Notes under the pieces: generated by a model
The model's database searches: none
Told to the model about the DNA's origin: nothing
What the model saw: the letters and a program-made list of their open reading frames with translations, nothing else
DNA from: Pelagophyceae sp. CCMP2097
Lineage: Eukaryota > Sar > Pelagophyceae
NCBI GenBank assembly: GCA_026770575.1
Contig: MU657724.1
Coordinates: forward strand, 13,326 to 31,285
Direction: 5' to 3'
Length of the DNA: 17,960 bases
Made by a program: the position numbers and the translations under genes
In this document: positions 1 to 10,100 of the stretch, one piece after another
Layout: the number at the start of each line of letters is the position of its first letter
How positions within the stretch are numbered: position 1 is the first letter of the stretch

Positions 1-387
1 GAAGAGATATCAGACTGGGGTTGCGCCAAGAGCGTGGTCGAGGGGCCCTGCGCAGGACCGAGTAGTCAGCCACCCCGGAGGGCTTCGACTATTCTGCCTC
101 ACTGCCGGGTGCTTCCCACTCGCCAGGCAACGAGGGGATCGGCCGGTCCGTATAGTCTCTCGGTGGCTAATTTCCAGGGCGAGCGGCTAATTTTCGCACG
201 TCGAAGCGTGCGCTAGCCGGCCAGGCATACCAGCACATTGTGGGTTCGCCCTGGGCATTGCCGGGAGTTTGGGGTGGGATTTGGTGCGCGGTGGAGAGGA
301 GGAAGTAGTGCCCGCCGCGTCAGTTTCTAGAACTGGCGCAGGCCGACGACGAGGAATCGGGCCCTTTCGTTGTCGACGAAGACCGCC

Positions 388-434
388 GCTGCGGGCCCGG
401 CTGCGGGCCCGGCTGCGGGCCCGGCTGCGGGCCC
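388..434. repeat. 12-bp GC-rich tandem repeat, four units
   Basis: Four back-to-back copies of GCTGCGGGCCCG, the last imperfect at its end. No stop codon arises in several frames, which creates false Arg-rich open frames on both strands. Confidence 0.9.
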
Positions 435-929
435 TTGCTGCGGGCAGCGCCGGGTCCGCACGACGCCGTCGCAGGTCGAGGCCAAGCGCCGGGTCCGCGT
501 TGAGCCAGACGCCTAAGCGGTGAGGTAAAACGGCTGCAGGGAAAGGGCAAAACCGCCCCAGGGCCACGGGGGAGTTCGGGGTTTCGGGACTGTCCGGAGC
601 ACGTGCGCCTGGCTCCGGTGAACGAGGTCGTGAGGTGCGCCCGCGCTCAGGAGGACGAGGTGCGGCGCTTGAGGTTGTCAGGAGCAGTCCTCGCTGTTTT
701 GGTTGGGGCTGTAGGAATTCCTAGTAGAGTGCGGCCGCATTCGTTCGGCTTAAAGCCGACGACTCGGATGGGCGCTCTGATTCGTACGGCAGACTAATGG
801 GCTTAGTTCCATGTCCATGCTCATAACACTGTTTACGAGTTACGCTGTTGGGCGGTGCGTTTCCTGCGCGCCGTGCGTTTCTGGTTGTTAGACATACCAG
901 GTTGGTACATCGGCGTCGGATTTGCGCCA

Positions 930-1210
930 CCGCTGTGCGCGCCGAGCGCGCCGCCATGCGCGCCGCCGTGCGGGCCGTCCGCGGCGCCGTGCGCGCCGTG
1001 CGCGCTGCTGTCGGCGCCTTGCGCTCTGTGCTCGCCTTGCGTGCCGCCGTGCGCGCCGCCGTGCGCGCTCTCGTGCGCTCCGCGCGTGCCGCCGTGCGTG
1101 CCGCCGTGCGCGCCGCCGTGCGCGCCGCCGTGCGCCTCGTCGTACGCGCCGCCGTGCGCCTCGTCGTGCGCCTCGTCGTCGTACGCGCCGCCGCCGTGCT
1201 CGTCGTCGTC
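930..1210. repeat. Degenerate 12-bp minisatellite (GCCGCCGTGCGC)
   Basis: About 280 bases are built from degenerate copies of a 12-bp unit close to GCCGCCGTGCGC, shifting to CTCGTCGTGCGC-like units at the right end. Because 12 is a multiple of 3, each frame gives a four-residue repeat: PPCA in one plus frame, and TAAR or an Arg-rich repeat in minus frames. Three or more overlapping frames stay open across it, so openness alone is no evidence of coding. The plus frame 855-1229 would give a Cys/Pro-rich product starting MRFLRAVRFWLL; I regard this as unproven. Confidence 0.85.
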
Positions 1211-1858
1211 TCAAACTGACGTTGATTAAACGGCAAGGATCCTTCGGGTTCTCAACAAATGTAACCAGCGGCGCGTCGAGGGTTGGTGCCTTTACAGTTG
1301 TATGGCATCGCGCCATAAAGGCCTTTCGTCGTCGACTTGATGCACCTGGACCGCTGGTGCCGATGCTGTCCGTTGGCATCGCAGGGACCTGGTGCTTGAC
1401 CTGACGTATGGGATTTTAACCACTTCGGCCCCATGGCTTGTTGCACTGGCCAACGGATATGCAGAGTTAGCGCTTGAAGCGGGACTCTCGGTGACATACT
1501 CTTCCTGGACATGCTCTAAAACCTGAACTTTTTTTTAGTCTTGCTGAATTTCTACTTTAGCGCCGGAGGAAAAAGGCCCAGACGGAGGAAAGGACCCAAG
1601 CCATGCCTGGGCCGCGACGCGGCACATCCACATCCCGAATGAGCTCGAAAAACCCGCCGACGCCACCGTACCCCACCAGGCTTCCCTGACGAACACGACC
1701 AAAGAGCCAAAGTGTCTAGCGGCCCGTACTTGCATGAGGGGGTCAAGCGCAAATCGCACAAACCACTCCCGCAGGCGTGGCACCAGGGCCTTTTGGTCCG
1801 GGAGCCCGACTTTGGAACCGATTAGCCGGGCATACCCTTTTGGGGCGGCCCCGCCCAG

Positions 1859-1906
1859 GGTGGAACTTAAGCAAGCAACCAGGGTGGATCTTAAGCAAGC
1901 AACCAA
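1859..1906. repeat. 24-bp tandem duplication
   Basis: Two adjacent 24-bp copies differing at two positions; both share the core CTTAAGCAAGCAACCA. The duplication lies about 115 bp before the start codon of the sulfotransferase-like gene, so it may sit in that gene's promoter region. No function is evident. Confidence 0.85.
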
Positions 1907-2020
1907 GGTAACGGATACGCGTCTTTGTTGCCCAATCAATTTACATTACGTTTCACTGGCAGGAGACAAACAAATCCTGATTCGACTCGGAACAGCCGGC
2001 CGGAAGGATACAGGTCGGGG

Positions 2021-3769
2021 ATGGCTTCTGCAGCGCGCCTCGCGTTGCGCCTGCTGGGCGCCGCGAGCTGCGTCGTGGGTCAGCAGCTCGGCGAGCAGCC
2101 TCGCAAAATGCAGCGGCGCGCGATGGAGTCCGAGATCCCGTGGCAGACGGCATTCCTCGGCTCGGCGGGCGTGAACCGCGGCACCGGTCGACCGGCGGCG
2201 TGCGTCGGCGCCCCGCGCCGCCGGCCCCGCGCCGCCGGCCCCGCACGGCGCTCGTCACAGGCCACGGGTCGCCATCGAACGAACCGCTGCGATCCCGGTC
2301 ATCGTGCTCAAGCTCGCGCGCAGCGGCTCTTCTTGGTCACACGCCCGCGCCGCACGGAGCCCTGCGCGAGCGCCCCCCGGAGATGCGCGCCCGTAGGTTC
2401 TCTTCGCTGCACTCTCGACGGCCGCGTCCTCGGCCTCGATGGGATTTCGACAGGTCTGAAGCGCCGCCGTCCTTGCCTCGAACGGCCGCCGCGCAGGATC
2501 AACGAGGCGCGCGGCTCCTACTTGTGCGCCCTCGACCTGCGAGAGAGGCCGCGCGCAGCACCGGGGCAGCCGCGACGTGCAGGTGCGAGGAGATCATGAC
2601 GAGCAGGTCCGGTGACGCGCGCGCCATGGCGTCGCCGGACCTGCTCGCGTACCTCATCAAGGCGCTCAAGACGCCCATGGGAATGATCGGCAGCGGTGCG
2701 GCCTCGCCCCCACCCGACGACGCAGCGGATCGTCGATGCTGTCCCACAACACACAGGGCCAGCAAACTACTCGGAGGACGGCAAAGGTCGCTACTGCAGA
2801 GCGCGGCGGTGCCTCGACGTCATCGGGTGAGCGCCTCTTCGGCCGGCGGCTCGGGTGTTTAGGCGCGAGCGTAGCTTCACCATCAACCCGCACGGCGCCC
2901 GCGGCATCAACTTTACCGAGCTCGGCGCGGCGGTGCCCGCGGCGCGGGTGGTAGTCTTCACGCGCAGCAACCGCGTCAAGGCGGCCGTGTCGCGCGTGCG
3001 CGGCCGCGCCCTCAACGCCGCCTGCGGCTACAACAACATCCCCACGGGCGGCGCGAGAGAGGCCGTCGCGGAGAAGCGGGCGCGCGCGGACCCCCGCGGC
3101 AACTGGACGGGCAGTGCGTGCAAGCTCCGTGACGACGTGCCCGTCGACGTCAAGGTTCTCAAGGTGCCATCGCGATGGTCCGCGGCGCCCTTTGACGCTG
3201 CAGCGGCAGGCGGCGCTGGTGCGAAACTACGCCTCGGAGTGGGTCGTCCTCCAGACGGCGTGCGTGGCGCCACTGTCGACTGTAAAAGTCCTCGGTTTCG
3301 ACTCGAGACAGTGGGGAGGCAAGGTACCGCGACCTCGCGCCGCGCGACGTCTACGAGATCACGTACGAGGACCTGCTCGGCGACCAGGACGCCGCCCTCG
3401 GCGCGCTCTTCCGCTGGCTCGGCAAGGTCCGTGCTTTTGTGTGCGACGGCGCCGCGTTGCGATCGACCGGCGCAGGAGTGGGAGGCGGCCGCGGCCGGAC
3501 CGGCGAAGTACGTCAAGGCGACGGGCGAGGACCTGCGGGCCACGCTCGTCAACTACGACGAGATCGACGCGTTCCTCCGACTCGAGGCGCCCTGCCTCGA
3601 GCCACAACTCGTGAGTCGTCCTCTGCGAGATGCTAGCGTCTGCACGCGGCGCGATTCACGCCTCGTGCGACAGGAAGAGACGCGGCGCAACATTTCGTTC
3701 GACCGGTCCTGCGCCGATCCTTTCCAAAACGCGTCGGAGACTGCGCGGCCTCGACGAACGCTCGAGTAA
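2021..3769 (+). CDS. Secretory-pathway sulfotransferase-like protein, multi-exon
   Basis: Predicted P-loop sulfotransferase of about 400 residues, likely using PAPS on a glycan or other secreted substrate; substrate unknown. The start at 2021 gives a signal-like N-terminus (MASAARLALRLLGAASCVVG). The 5'-phosphosulfate loop is KLARSGSSW (2310-2336). The 3'-phosphate region is ARVVVFTRSNRVKAAVS (about 2941-2991), followed by the distal block YEITYEDLLGDQDAAL. My exon model: 2021-2199, 2261-2392 (end uncertain), 2497-2523, 2583-2695, 2757-2826 (or 2808), 2863-3154/3163, 3204/3210-3259, 3324-3426, 3476-3610, 3674-3769. Phases agree at each junction. The 3611-3673 intron is in frame without a stop, so it could be retained. 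Motif assignment rests on known sulfotransferase architecture; the exact family is inferred. The region 2337-2496 is the weakest part. Confidence 0.62.
2298..2336 (+). other. PAPS-binding P-loop of the sulfotransferase-like protein
   Basis: Thirteen codons read VIVLKLARSGSSW, the hydrophobic strand plus R-S-G-S-[ST]-W loop typical of the 5'-phosphosulfate-binding motif. The frame has no nearby methionine, so it is reached only by splicing from the signal-peptide exon: donor GTGCGT at 2200, acceptor CAG ending at 2260, phase 2. Confidence 0.65.
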
Positions 3770-4147
3770 CGATCCGTCATGCGCAACGCGTCCGCGGCTC
3801 TTGAAGGCCCCGCCGGGGTCGACGGGGCGAGGTGTGTGTTTAAAATCGCATTTTTTGGCGAAGACGCGCGTCGAAGAAGTCTACTGCCGCTCCTCGAGGG
3901 GCGCGAGAAGACGACGAGTTCACATTATTATTACATATACTGGGGAGGGGCCGCGCGACAAACTTGGCGCCATCGCGTTTGGGGTTGGTTCGACAGACAA
4001 GACGGGGCTCTGCTTGGATCGGAGGCCGCTCGCGACGCGGGGCGGCCCCGGACGTCGCCCGGAGCCTGCGGGCGACGGCCTCTGGCGGGTGCGCCGTTTC
4101 TCGCCGAGGGCGCTTCGCCGCTTCGCGCGGCTGCGGCGTTTTCGGGG
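3770..4147. other. Convergent intergenic region (3' ends of two genes)
   Basis: This 378-bp stretch lies between the stop of the plus-strand sulfotransferase-like gene (TAA 3767-3769) and the stop of the minus-strand ATR gene (TGA 4148-4150). It should hold both 3' UTRs. AT-rich patches occur at about 3840-3858 and 3921-3939; read on the minus strand the latter contains TGTAA followed by AATAATAA, a possible polyadenylation signal for ATR. Open frames that cross it (for example plus 3779-4363) run antisense into ATR and look like shadows. Confidence 0.55.
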
Positions 4148-7100
4148 TCAGAGGAAGGGCGTCCAGCCGATGTACATGCGGCAGAGGTTGGTGTCGTCCG
4201 TGGCCTCCTTGATGAGGCGCTCGACGTGGCCCGGCACGGACAGCGCGAGCTCGAGGACGGCGCCGCCGCCCGCGGCGCCGCCCGCGCCGCCGCGCGCGTG
4301 CGCGCGCTGCGCGGCGCGCTCGTCGCGCTCCTTGGCAGAGCCCGGCGGCGGCGGTACGGGTAGGTTATAGATGCCCTCGAGGCGCTGCGAAACCGTCTCG
4401 AGCGTCGCGTTCGGGTCGCCGTCGCGGCGGCCCTTTGCCGCCTCGGCCGCGGGCGGCGCCCGCCGCCCCGCCTTGCCCGCGCCGTCGTCGCGCTGCGCCT
4501 TGCCCGACCGCGTCCAGCCCACCGTCGGGTCGCGCAGGAACGGCTCGAGCACGTTCAGCAGCGTCGTTCGGTGCTCGCCTGCGCACGGGGGTCCGCGCAG
4601 GGTCCGTAGAGGGTCCGTAGAGGGGCCGTCTCGGTTCTGTCTTGGGCCGGAGGGCGGAGAGCGGCGAGGCCTGAAGGGGAGACGCGGGGTTGCTCGCGCG
4701 CGGTCGCGAGGACGACTTCTAGGGAGCGGCGGAAGAGTCCTTCGATGCCCGTAACGCCAAAGGCCTCGACCATGTGCGGCGTGAGGCGAAAGGGCACGAC
4801 CTCTGGCCGGCGCAGCGCGCAGCCCTTGTCGAAGACGCAGTCGAAGTCGACGTGGACGCACTCGCCGCGGCGGACGTCGACGAGGACGTTTTCGCCGTGG
4901 CGGTCGCCGAGCCCTACGACGTGGCCCACGGCGCCCCAGCAGGCGGCGCTGGTGCAGAAGCGCGCGCGCGCCTCGAACCACGCCGCCGGCTCGGCGCCGA
5001 AGCGCCGCTCGAACCAGCGCGAGAGGCAGGGCGCGTACTGCGCGGCCACGTCGCGACGGTACGCGAGCGCCATGGCCTCGGCGTCGCGCGCGTAGTCCGA
5101 CTGCACGGCGTGGAACTTCTTCTGGAGGCGCTCGTCGTAGAAGGGCACGAATGCCTTGGGCGCCGGCGCGGCGCCCTTGCCGTCGGATTGCTGCGCCGCC
5201 GCCGCCGAGGCGCACTGGATGGAGTACGCCTTTTCGATGACGTAGCGGAGGCCGTGCGTGTCGCGGACCCACTCGCAGAGGCCGCACTCCTCGTCGAGGA
5301 TGACGACGGCGTAGGTCCGCAGCCGAAGCTTGCGCGCCCGCGCGTCGGCGCGCTGCTGCAGCAGGCGGTTGACGCACTCGTTAAAGTCGTTGACGCGCGC
5401 GTCCTTGCGCAGGTCGCCGTCCTTTTCTCGCTTGCAGAGCAGGCGGTCCGACGTGCCGTCCGTCAGGTTCACACTCAGTTTCTTCGGCCGCGCCTTGCTG
5501 TGCAGCACGTCGGCGTAGCGCGACAGCGACAGGATCTTGGGCGCCCCGTCGCGGAAGCGCGGCCAGCGCCGGCCCTCGCCGCGCGGCGCCGGCGCGCCGC
5601 CGCGCGCGCCGGCGGGCCGCGCGTCGGCGGGCGCGCGCTCGGTGACGAGCGCTGCCGTCATGGCCGCGCGGGTGGGCATGATCATCTTGGAGGCGTCGCG
5701 GTCCGAGACGACTTTTTTCAAGTCGACGGTGCGCGTCGACTCGTTGGGTGCGTAGCGCGCGAGGGCAGCGAGGTCCTTGAAGAGGCGCGTCGCCGCGTCG
5801 ACGAGCGCGCGCGCCTCGGCGTCGAGGCCCAGGCGCGCCTTTGCCAGGATGCGCTCGCCGACCTGCGCGCGGGCGGCAAGGCTGCTCAGCGCGAGGCCGC
5901 AGACGAGCCAGAGGGCGCGGTGCGGGTGCGCGACGACGACGCGGCACAGGATCTCGATGACGCAGCGCCGGATGTCCGACGACGGGTGGCCCGCGCGCGA
6001 GACGAGCTGCGGCACGGCCGTGTACCACACCGACGCGGGCACGTGCTCCATGGCGCGCTTGAGGAGGCGCACCGTCTCCTGCTGCAGCGCGTTGAGCGCC
6101 TCGCTCGCGCCGTCGCGCGGCAGCGCCGCGTACTCGAAGGTCAGCGTCAGCAGCCGCGCCACGGCGTCGGCTGCGTGCACCGCCGAGCACTCGAGCGCGC
6201 GCGCGTACCAGCGCATCGCCTCCTTGGCGTGCGCCTGGCAGACGACGTCGTAGCAGGCGGCGTCGCAGGCGGCGTCGTCGTCGCCGCGGGCGGCGTCGCG
6301 TGCGTCGGCGCCCGCGGGCGGGTCCGCGCTGTTGACGTAGCCCGACGACTCTCGGAGCTGCGCCTTGCGGGCGTTGAGCATGAGGTCGAAGTACTTGGCG
6401 CCGGCGACGTAGGCCTGCTCCCAGCAGGGCCGCAGCGCGACGGCGAGCTCGAAGCGCTTCACCACGTCGGCTCCATGCCGCAGCCGCGCGTCGACCTAGA
6501 AATCGCGATCGTCATCTTTCGCGGACGACGGCCACGCTAATCTCGCCACTGGTGCCGCCCGCGACCCGCTCCCGCCGCCGTCGTGACTTTCCCAGGTGTC
6601 CGACTTTCCCCGGCGCGGGCCTCGACCATGTACTCCGTCGCCACGAGCAGTTGCTGCGCGAAGAGCCGCCGCGGCGCGTCGTCGGCAGCCGCGCCGCGCG
6701 CGGCCGCGTCGTACGTGGCGATGTCGACGTCGAAGGCCGCGTTGACGGCGCCGTTGGCCGCGTTCGACCCCGACCCGCCGCAAATGTTAAACTCGAGGCG
6801 CACGCGCGCAAAGTTCAGCTCCACGGGCTCGAGCATCGTGTACGCCACGAGCGGCGACGCCAGCTGCGCCGCCAGCTGCGCCTCTGCGAGCTTGATGTCA
6901 AAGTCGAGCTGCGACGCCAGCCACGGCGCGGAGAAGCCGTCGCCGGCGGGGTCGCCGCCGGCGGGCGCGCCGCCGTCGTCGTCGGCGCCGTCACCAAGCC
7001 GCTGGCGCAGGACGCACGCGCCGAGGCGCGCGGCCTCGCCGAGCTCGAGCTTTGCAATGTCGGCGCGGCCGTCGGCGCGGTAGAGCTTGGCGGCGCGGAC

Positions 7101-10100
7101 GGCGCACTCGGCGGCGAGGCCGGGCATGCGCAGCAGCTCGAGGCAGCACCGCCGCACGGCGAGACACTCCGTCGCCGCGCCGCTCGCGGGGAGGCTCCGG
7201 AGCCGCGCCTCCCACTTGAGCGCCCAGCCGGCAGCGTGGAACCGCGCCTCGGCGAGGCCCAGGTCTGCGTCGCCGCCGTCCACCGCGTCGCCGCCGTCCC
7301 GCAGCGCCGCCGCCGCGTCGTCGGCGGCCGCCTGCGCGTGCGCGAGCTGGCAGTGCTCGACCTCGCGGAGGAGGTGCAGCTGCGCGACCCAGACGTAGGC
7401 GCGCGCGTAGCTCTCCATGGACGCGGCGCTTAGGCCGTCCATGGCCGCGAGCTTGGCGCGCGACAGCTCGCCGCGGAAGCGCCCCAGCGCCACCAGCGCC
7501 GGCCGGCCGCGCGCCGCCACGACGCCGCGCAGCGCCGAGACGCACCGCGCGAGCGAGAGCTTGCGCGAGTCGCTCAGCAGCAGGCCCGAGGCGCCGTCGC
7601 CGCCCGTCCGCGGCGAGGCGGGGCTAATCGACGCCGCGGCGGGGCCCGCGTCCGCGGCGCCGGCGACGGGCGGCCGGCCGGCGGCATCGTCGTGCGCACC
7701 CGAGCCCTCGCCGAGATCCCCCTCGCCAAGGAGCGTGCGGAGCTTGTCCCAGCGGCCGAGGCGCCAGCAGGCCTCTGCGGCGAGCGGCGTCAGCTCGCGG
7801 TGCCAGTCGTCGCCGCCGGCGCCGCCATGAGCCGAAAAAGCGTGCTCGGCGTGGACGACGGCCGACTCGAGGTGGCCGAGGCGGACGAGGCAGCGGATGA
7901 CACCCGCCTCGCCCGGGAGCGTCCGCCCGCCGCGCAACGAGTCCTCGTGGCCGTGCAGCGCCTCGCGCCTAGCGTACCACGACGTTTGTCGCGCACAGCG
8001 TTTTTTGACGATGAGTCATCGATGCCGCTCTGTCGTCGCCGTCCTGTCGTGGCGTTTTCAGTTTTCCGACCAAGAGTACGCCGCGTCGTCACCACTGCGC
8101 GTCGCGCTCCTGCTCGCGGATGCGCTGCGGTAGCGTGGGCGCGAGCCCGGCGCACCGCCGCCGCGCGGCGACGCCGGCGAGGTAGTCCGGGTCGTCGTCG
8201 AGCTCGGCGCCGACCTTTTGCAGCGCGTCGACGTCGTCGGGCGCCTCAAGCCGCGGCACGTAGCCGTTGGCGCAGTCCGTGTAGCGCGTGCCGCGGTGCT
8301 CCTTGGCGCGGACGCATAAAGCCTCGTTGCGCACGGCGCGCTCGTGGTACAGCGCGGCGCGCGCGTGCGCGCCGCAGAGCGTCGCCGCGCGCGCCAGCGT
8401 CTTGAGCGGCAGCGCGTCGAGCGCGAGGGCGAGCCGTCGGTGCGCCGGCCCGCCTGCGGCGGTCTCGCCGGGGCCGTGCGCGCCGAACTCGACGGCGAGG
8501 CGACGCAGCGACGTCGTCGCGGCGGCGCACGGCGTGGCCTTGAACATGGCGTGCGCGAGGCCCGTCGCCGGCATACGTTTCTCGAGCTGCGCGGCGTCGG
8601 CGTGCCAGGCCTCGAGCGTCGCGAAGAGCGAAAAGACGACTTGGAGGATGACTGCGTCGACGGCCTCGGGCCGCGCCAGCACCGCCTCGAGCTCGTCGAC
8701 GACGAGCGCCGCGTCGCCGTTGCAAAGCGCCTCAGCGACGACGTACGGCAGCAGCGCCTGCGCCAGCCGCTCGTCGCACGACGAGAGCACGCGGCAGGCG
8801 CGGAAGACGTCGGCGAACGTCGACGAGCCCTCGAAGGAGAGCCGGCGGACCCAGAGCCGCAGCCACCGCTTGTGCGACTGCGCGTGCGCGTGCACAAACG
8901 GCCAGTGCGGCGGCGGCTTGGCCGGCGCGGGCCCGCCGTCGGCGCCGCCGTCGGCCGCCGGGCGCGCGGGCGGCGCGGCGTGCGGCAAGTGGAGCGAGTC
9001 GGTGACGACGTACTCCGTGTGCAGGTAGGGCAGCACGACGTCGAGGCAGCCGTGCCGCTCAAACGCCGCGCGCGCCATTGGCGACAGCTGCCGCGACCCA
9101 TCGGCGCGGTCCGCGGCCACGCGGTCCGCGGCAGCCTTGTCCGCGACGGACCGGCGCTTCCGGCCGCTCGTCGGCGCCTCGGCCGTCGCGGGCGCGGGCG
9201 CCGCCGACAGCAGCTTGAGCAGCTCCTGGAGCGAGTACGAGGCGTGGTCCTGCGACCGATGCGACTTGCGCTCGCTGGCCGCGGGCACGACGAACTTGAC
9301 GGCGACGAGCGCCGCAAACTCGTCAAAGGGCAGGCGCCAGGGCGCCAGGTCGGTAAACGCGGCGCCCGCGCCGTTTGCGAGGCGGCGCGCCTGGGCCGCC
9401 GCGTCGTCGAGCGTGTCGAGTTCGTGCAAGTCATCGACGTCGTCGCTCACAGGCACGGCGCCCGAGCTGCGCCGCTTCGCCGGCGGCACGTCCGGCTCCG
9501 GTGCCGCCGCCGCCGCCGCGGCGTCGCCCGCGGGGCCGCCGAGTTCGAGGCGGAGCCGCGCGGGGTCGAGGGCGCCAAGCTCGCCGACGGCCGTGGCGAG
9601 CGCCAGGCGGAGGCGCGTCTCGCGGCAGCGGCTCGCGAGGCGCATGAGGGCCTGCGCGAGGCGCGCGACGGCGGCGTCGCCTCCGTCGACGAGCGCGGCC
9701 AGCGCCGCCGGGTCGGCGGCCTCGAGCGTCGCCGTCAGCGCGCGGAGCGCGGCCAGCTGCGTCAGCGCCGAGTCGCCGGCGATAAGCGGCGCGAGGCGCG
9801 CCAGGTCGCGGCCCAGCGCCGCCGGCGAGTCCGCCGCGTCGGCGGCGGCGCCGGGCCGCGCCTCGGCGTCCGCGCGCGCCAGGGCGGCGCGGACGTCGCG
9901 CAGCGCCTGGGACGTCGGCGGCGGGCGCGCGACGGTGTGGAACGCCGGCGCCAGCGCGGCGTACTGGTCCACCGTGAGCCACCGAACGAGCTCGGACGCG
10001 CGCTTCTCCGACGCGCGCCGCATCGCCGCGCGGCGGTGCGCGTCGTCGGCCGACGCGGCCCGGTCCGGCGCGCCGCCGTCGACCCCGTCCCGGTGCGCCG

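Larger units (their letters stand above)
1..2020. other. No supported gene; repeat-bearing flank
   Basis: I see no gene I can defend here. The open frames between 187 and 1236 owe their length to GC-rich 12-bp repeats that leave several frames open at once and give Arg-, Ala- or Cys/Pro-rich products. The stretch from about 1220 to 2020 has a more even base composition than the coding DNA to its right. It holds a T-run near 1530 and one 134-codon minus-strand frame (1535-1939) whose N-terminal part comes from the 24-bp duplication at 1859-1906. That frame has an ordinary amino-acid mix but I do not recognise it. The last 80 bases probably contain the promoter and 5' UTR of the sulfotransferase-like gene. 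Confidence 0.5.

Noticed and set aside
745..759. Near-palindrome TCGGCTTAAAGCCGA
   Set aside because: This single short hairpin has no loop partner, gene context or repetition to suggest a function.
888..1404. Arg-rich open frames on both strands suggesting a protamine-like basic protein
   Set aside because: The Arg runs are the direct translation of the 12-bp repeat, and equally long frames exist in several registers, so no frame is favoured.
3779..4370. Plus-strand frames starting near 3630 and 3779
   Set aside because: They begin in the 3' end of the sulfotransferase-like gene or in the intergenic region and run antisense into the ATR FATC exon, with no recognisable domain.
4774..6540. 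588-codon plus-strand open frame
   Set aside because: It is antisense to the ATR kinase/FAT exon, whose catalytic motifs are unmistakable. Strong GC third-position bias on the minus strand leaves the complementary frame open, and the product is Arg/Ala/Val-rich with no domain.
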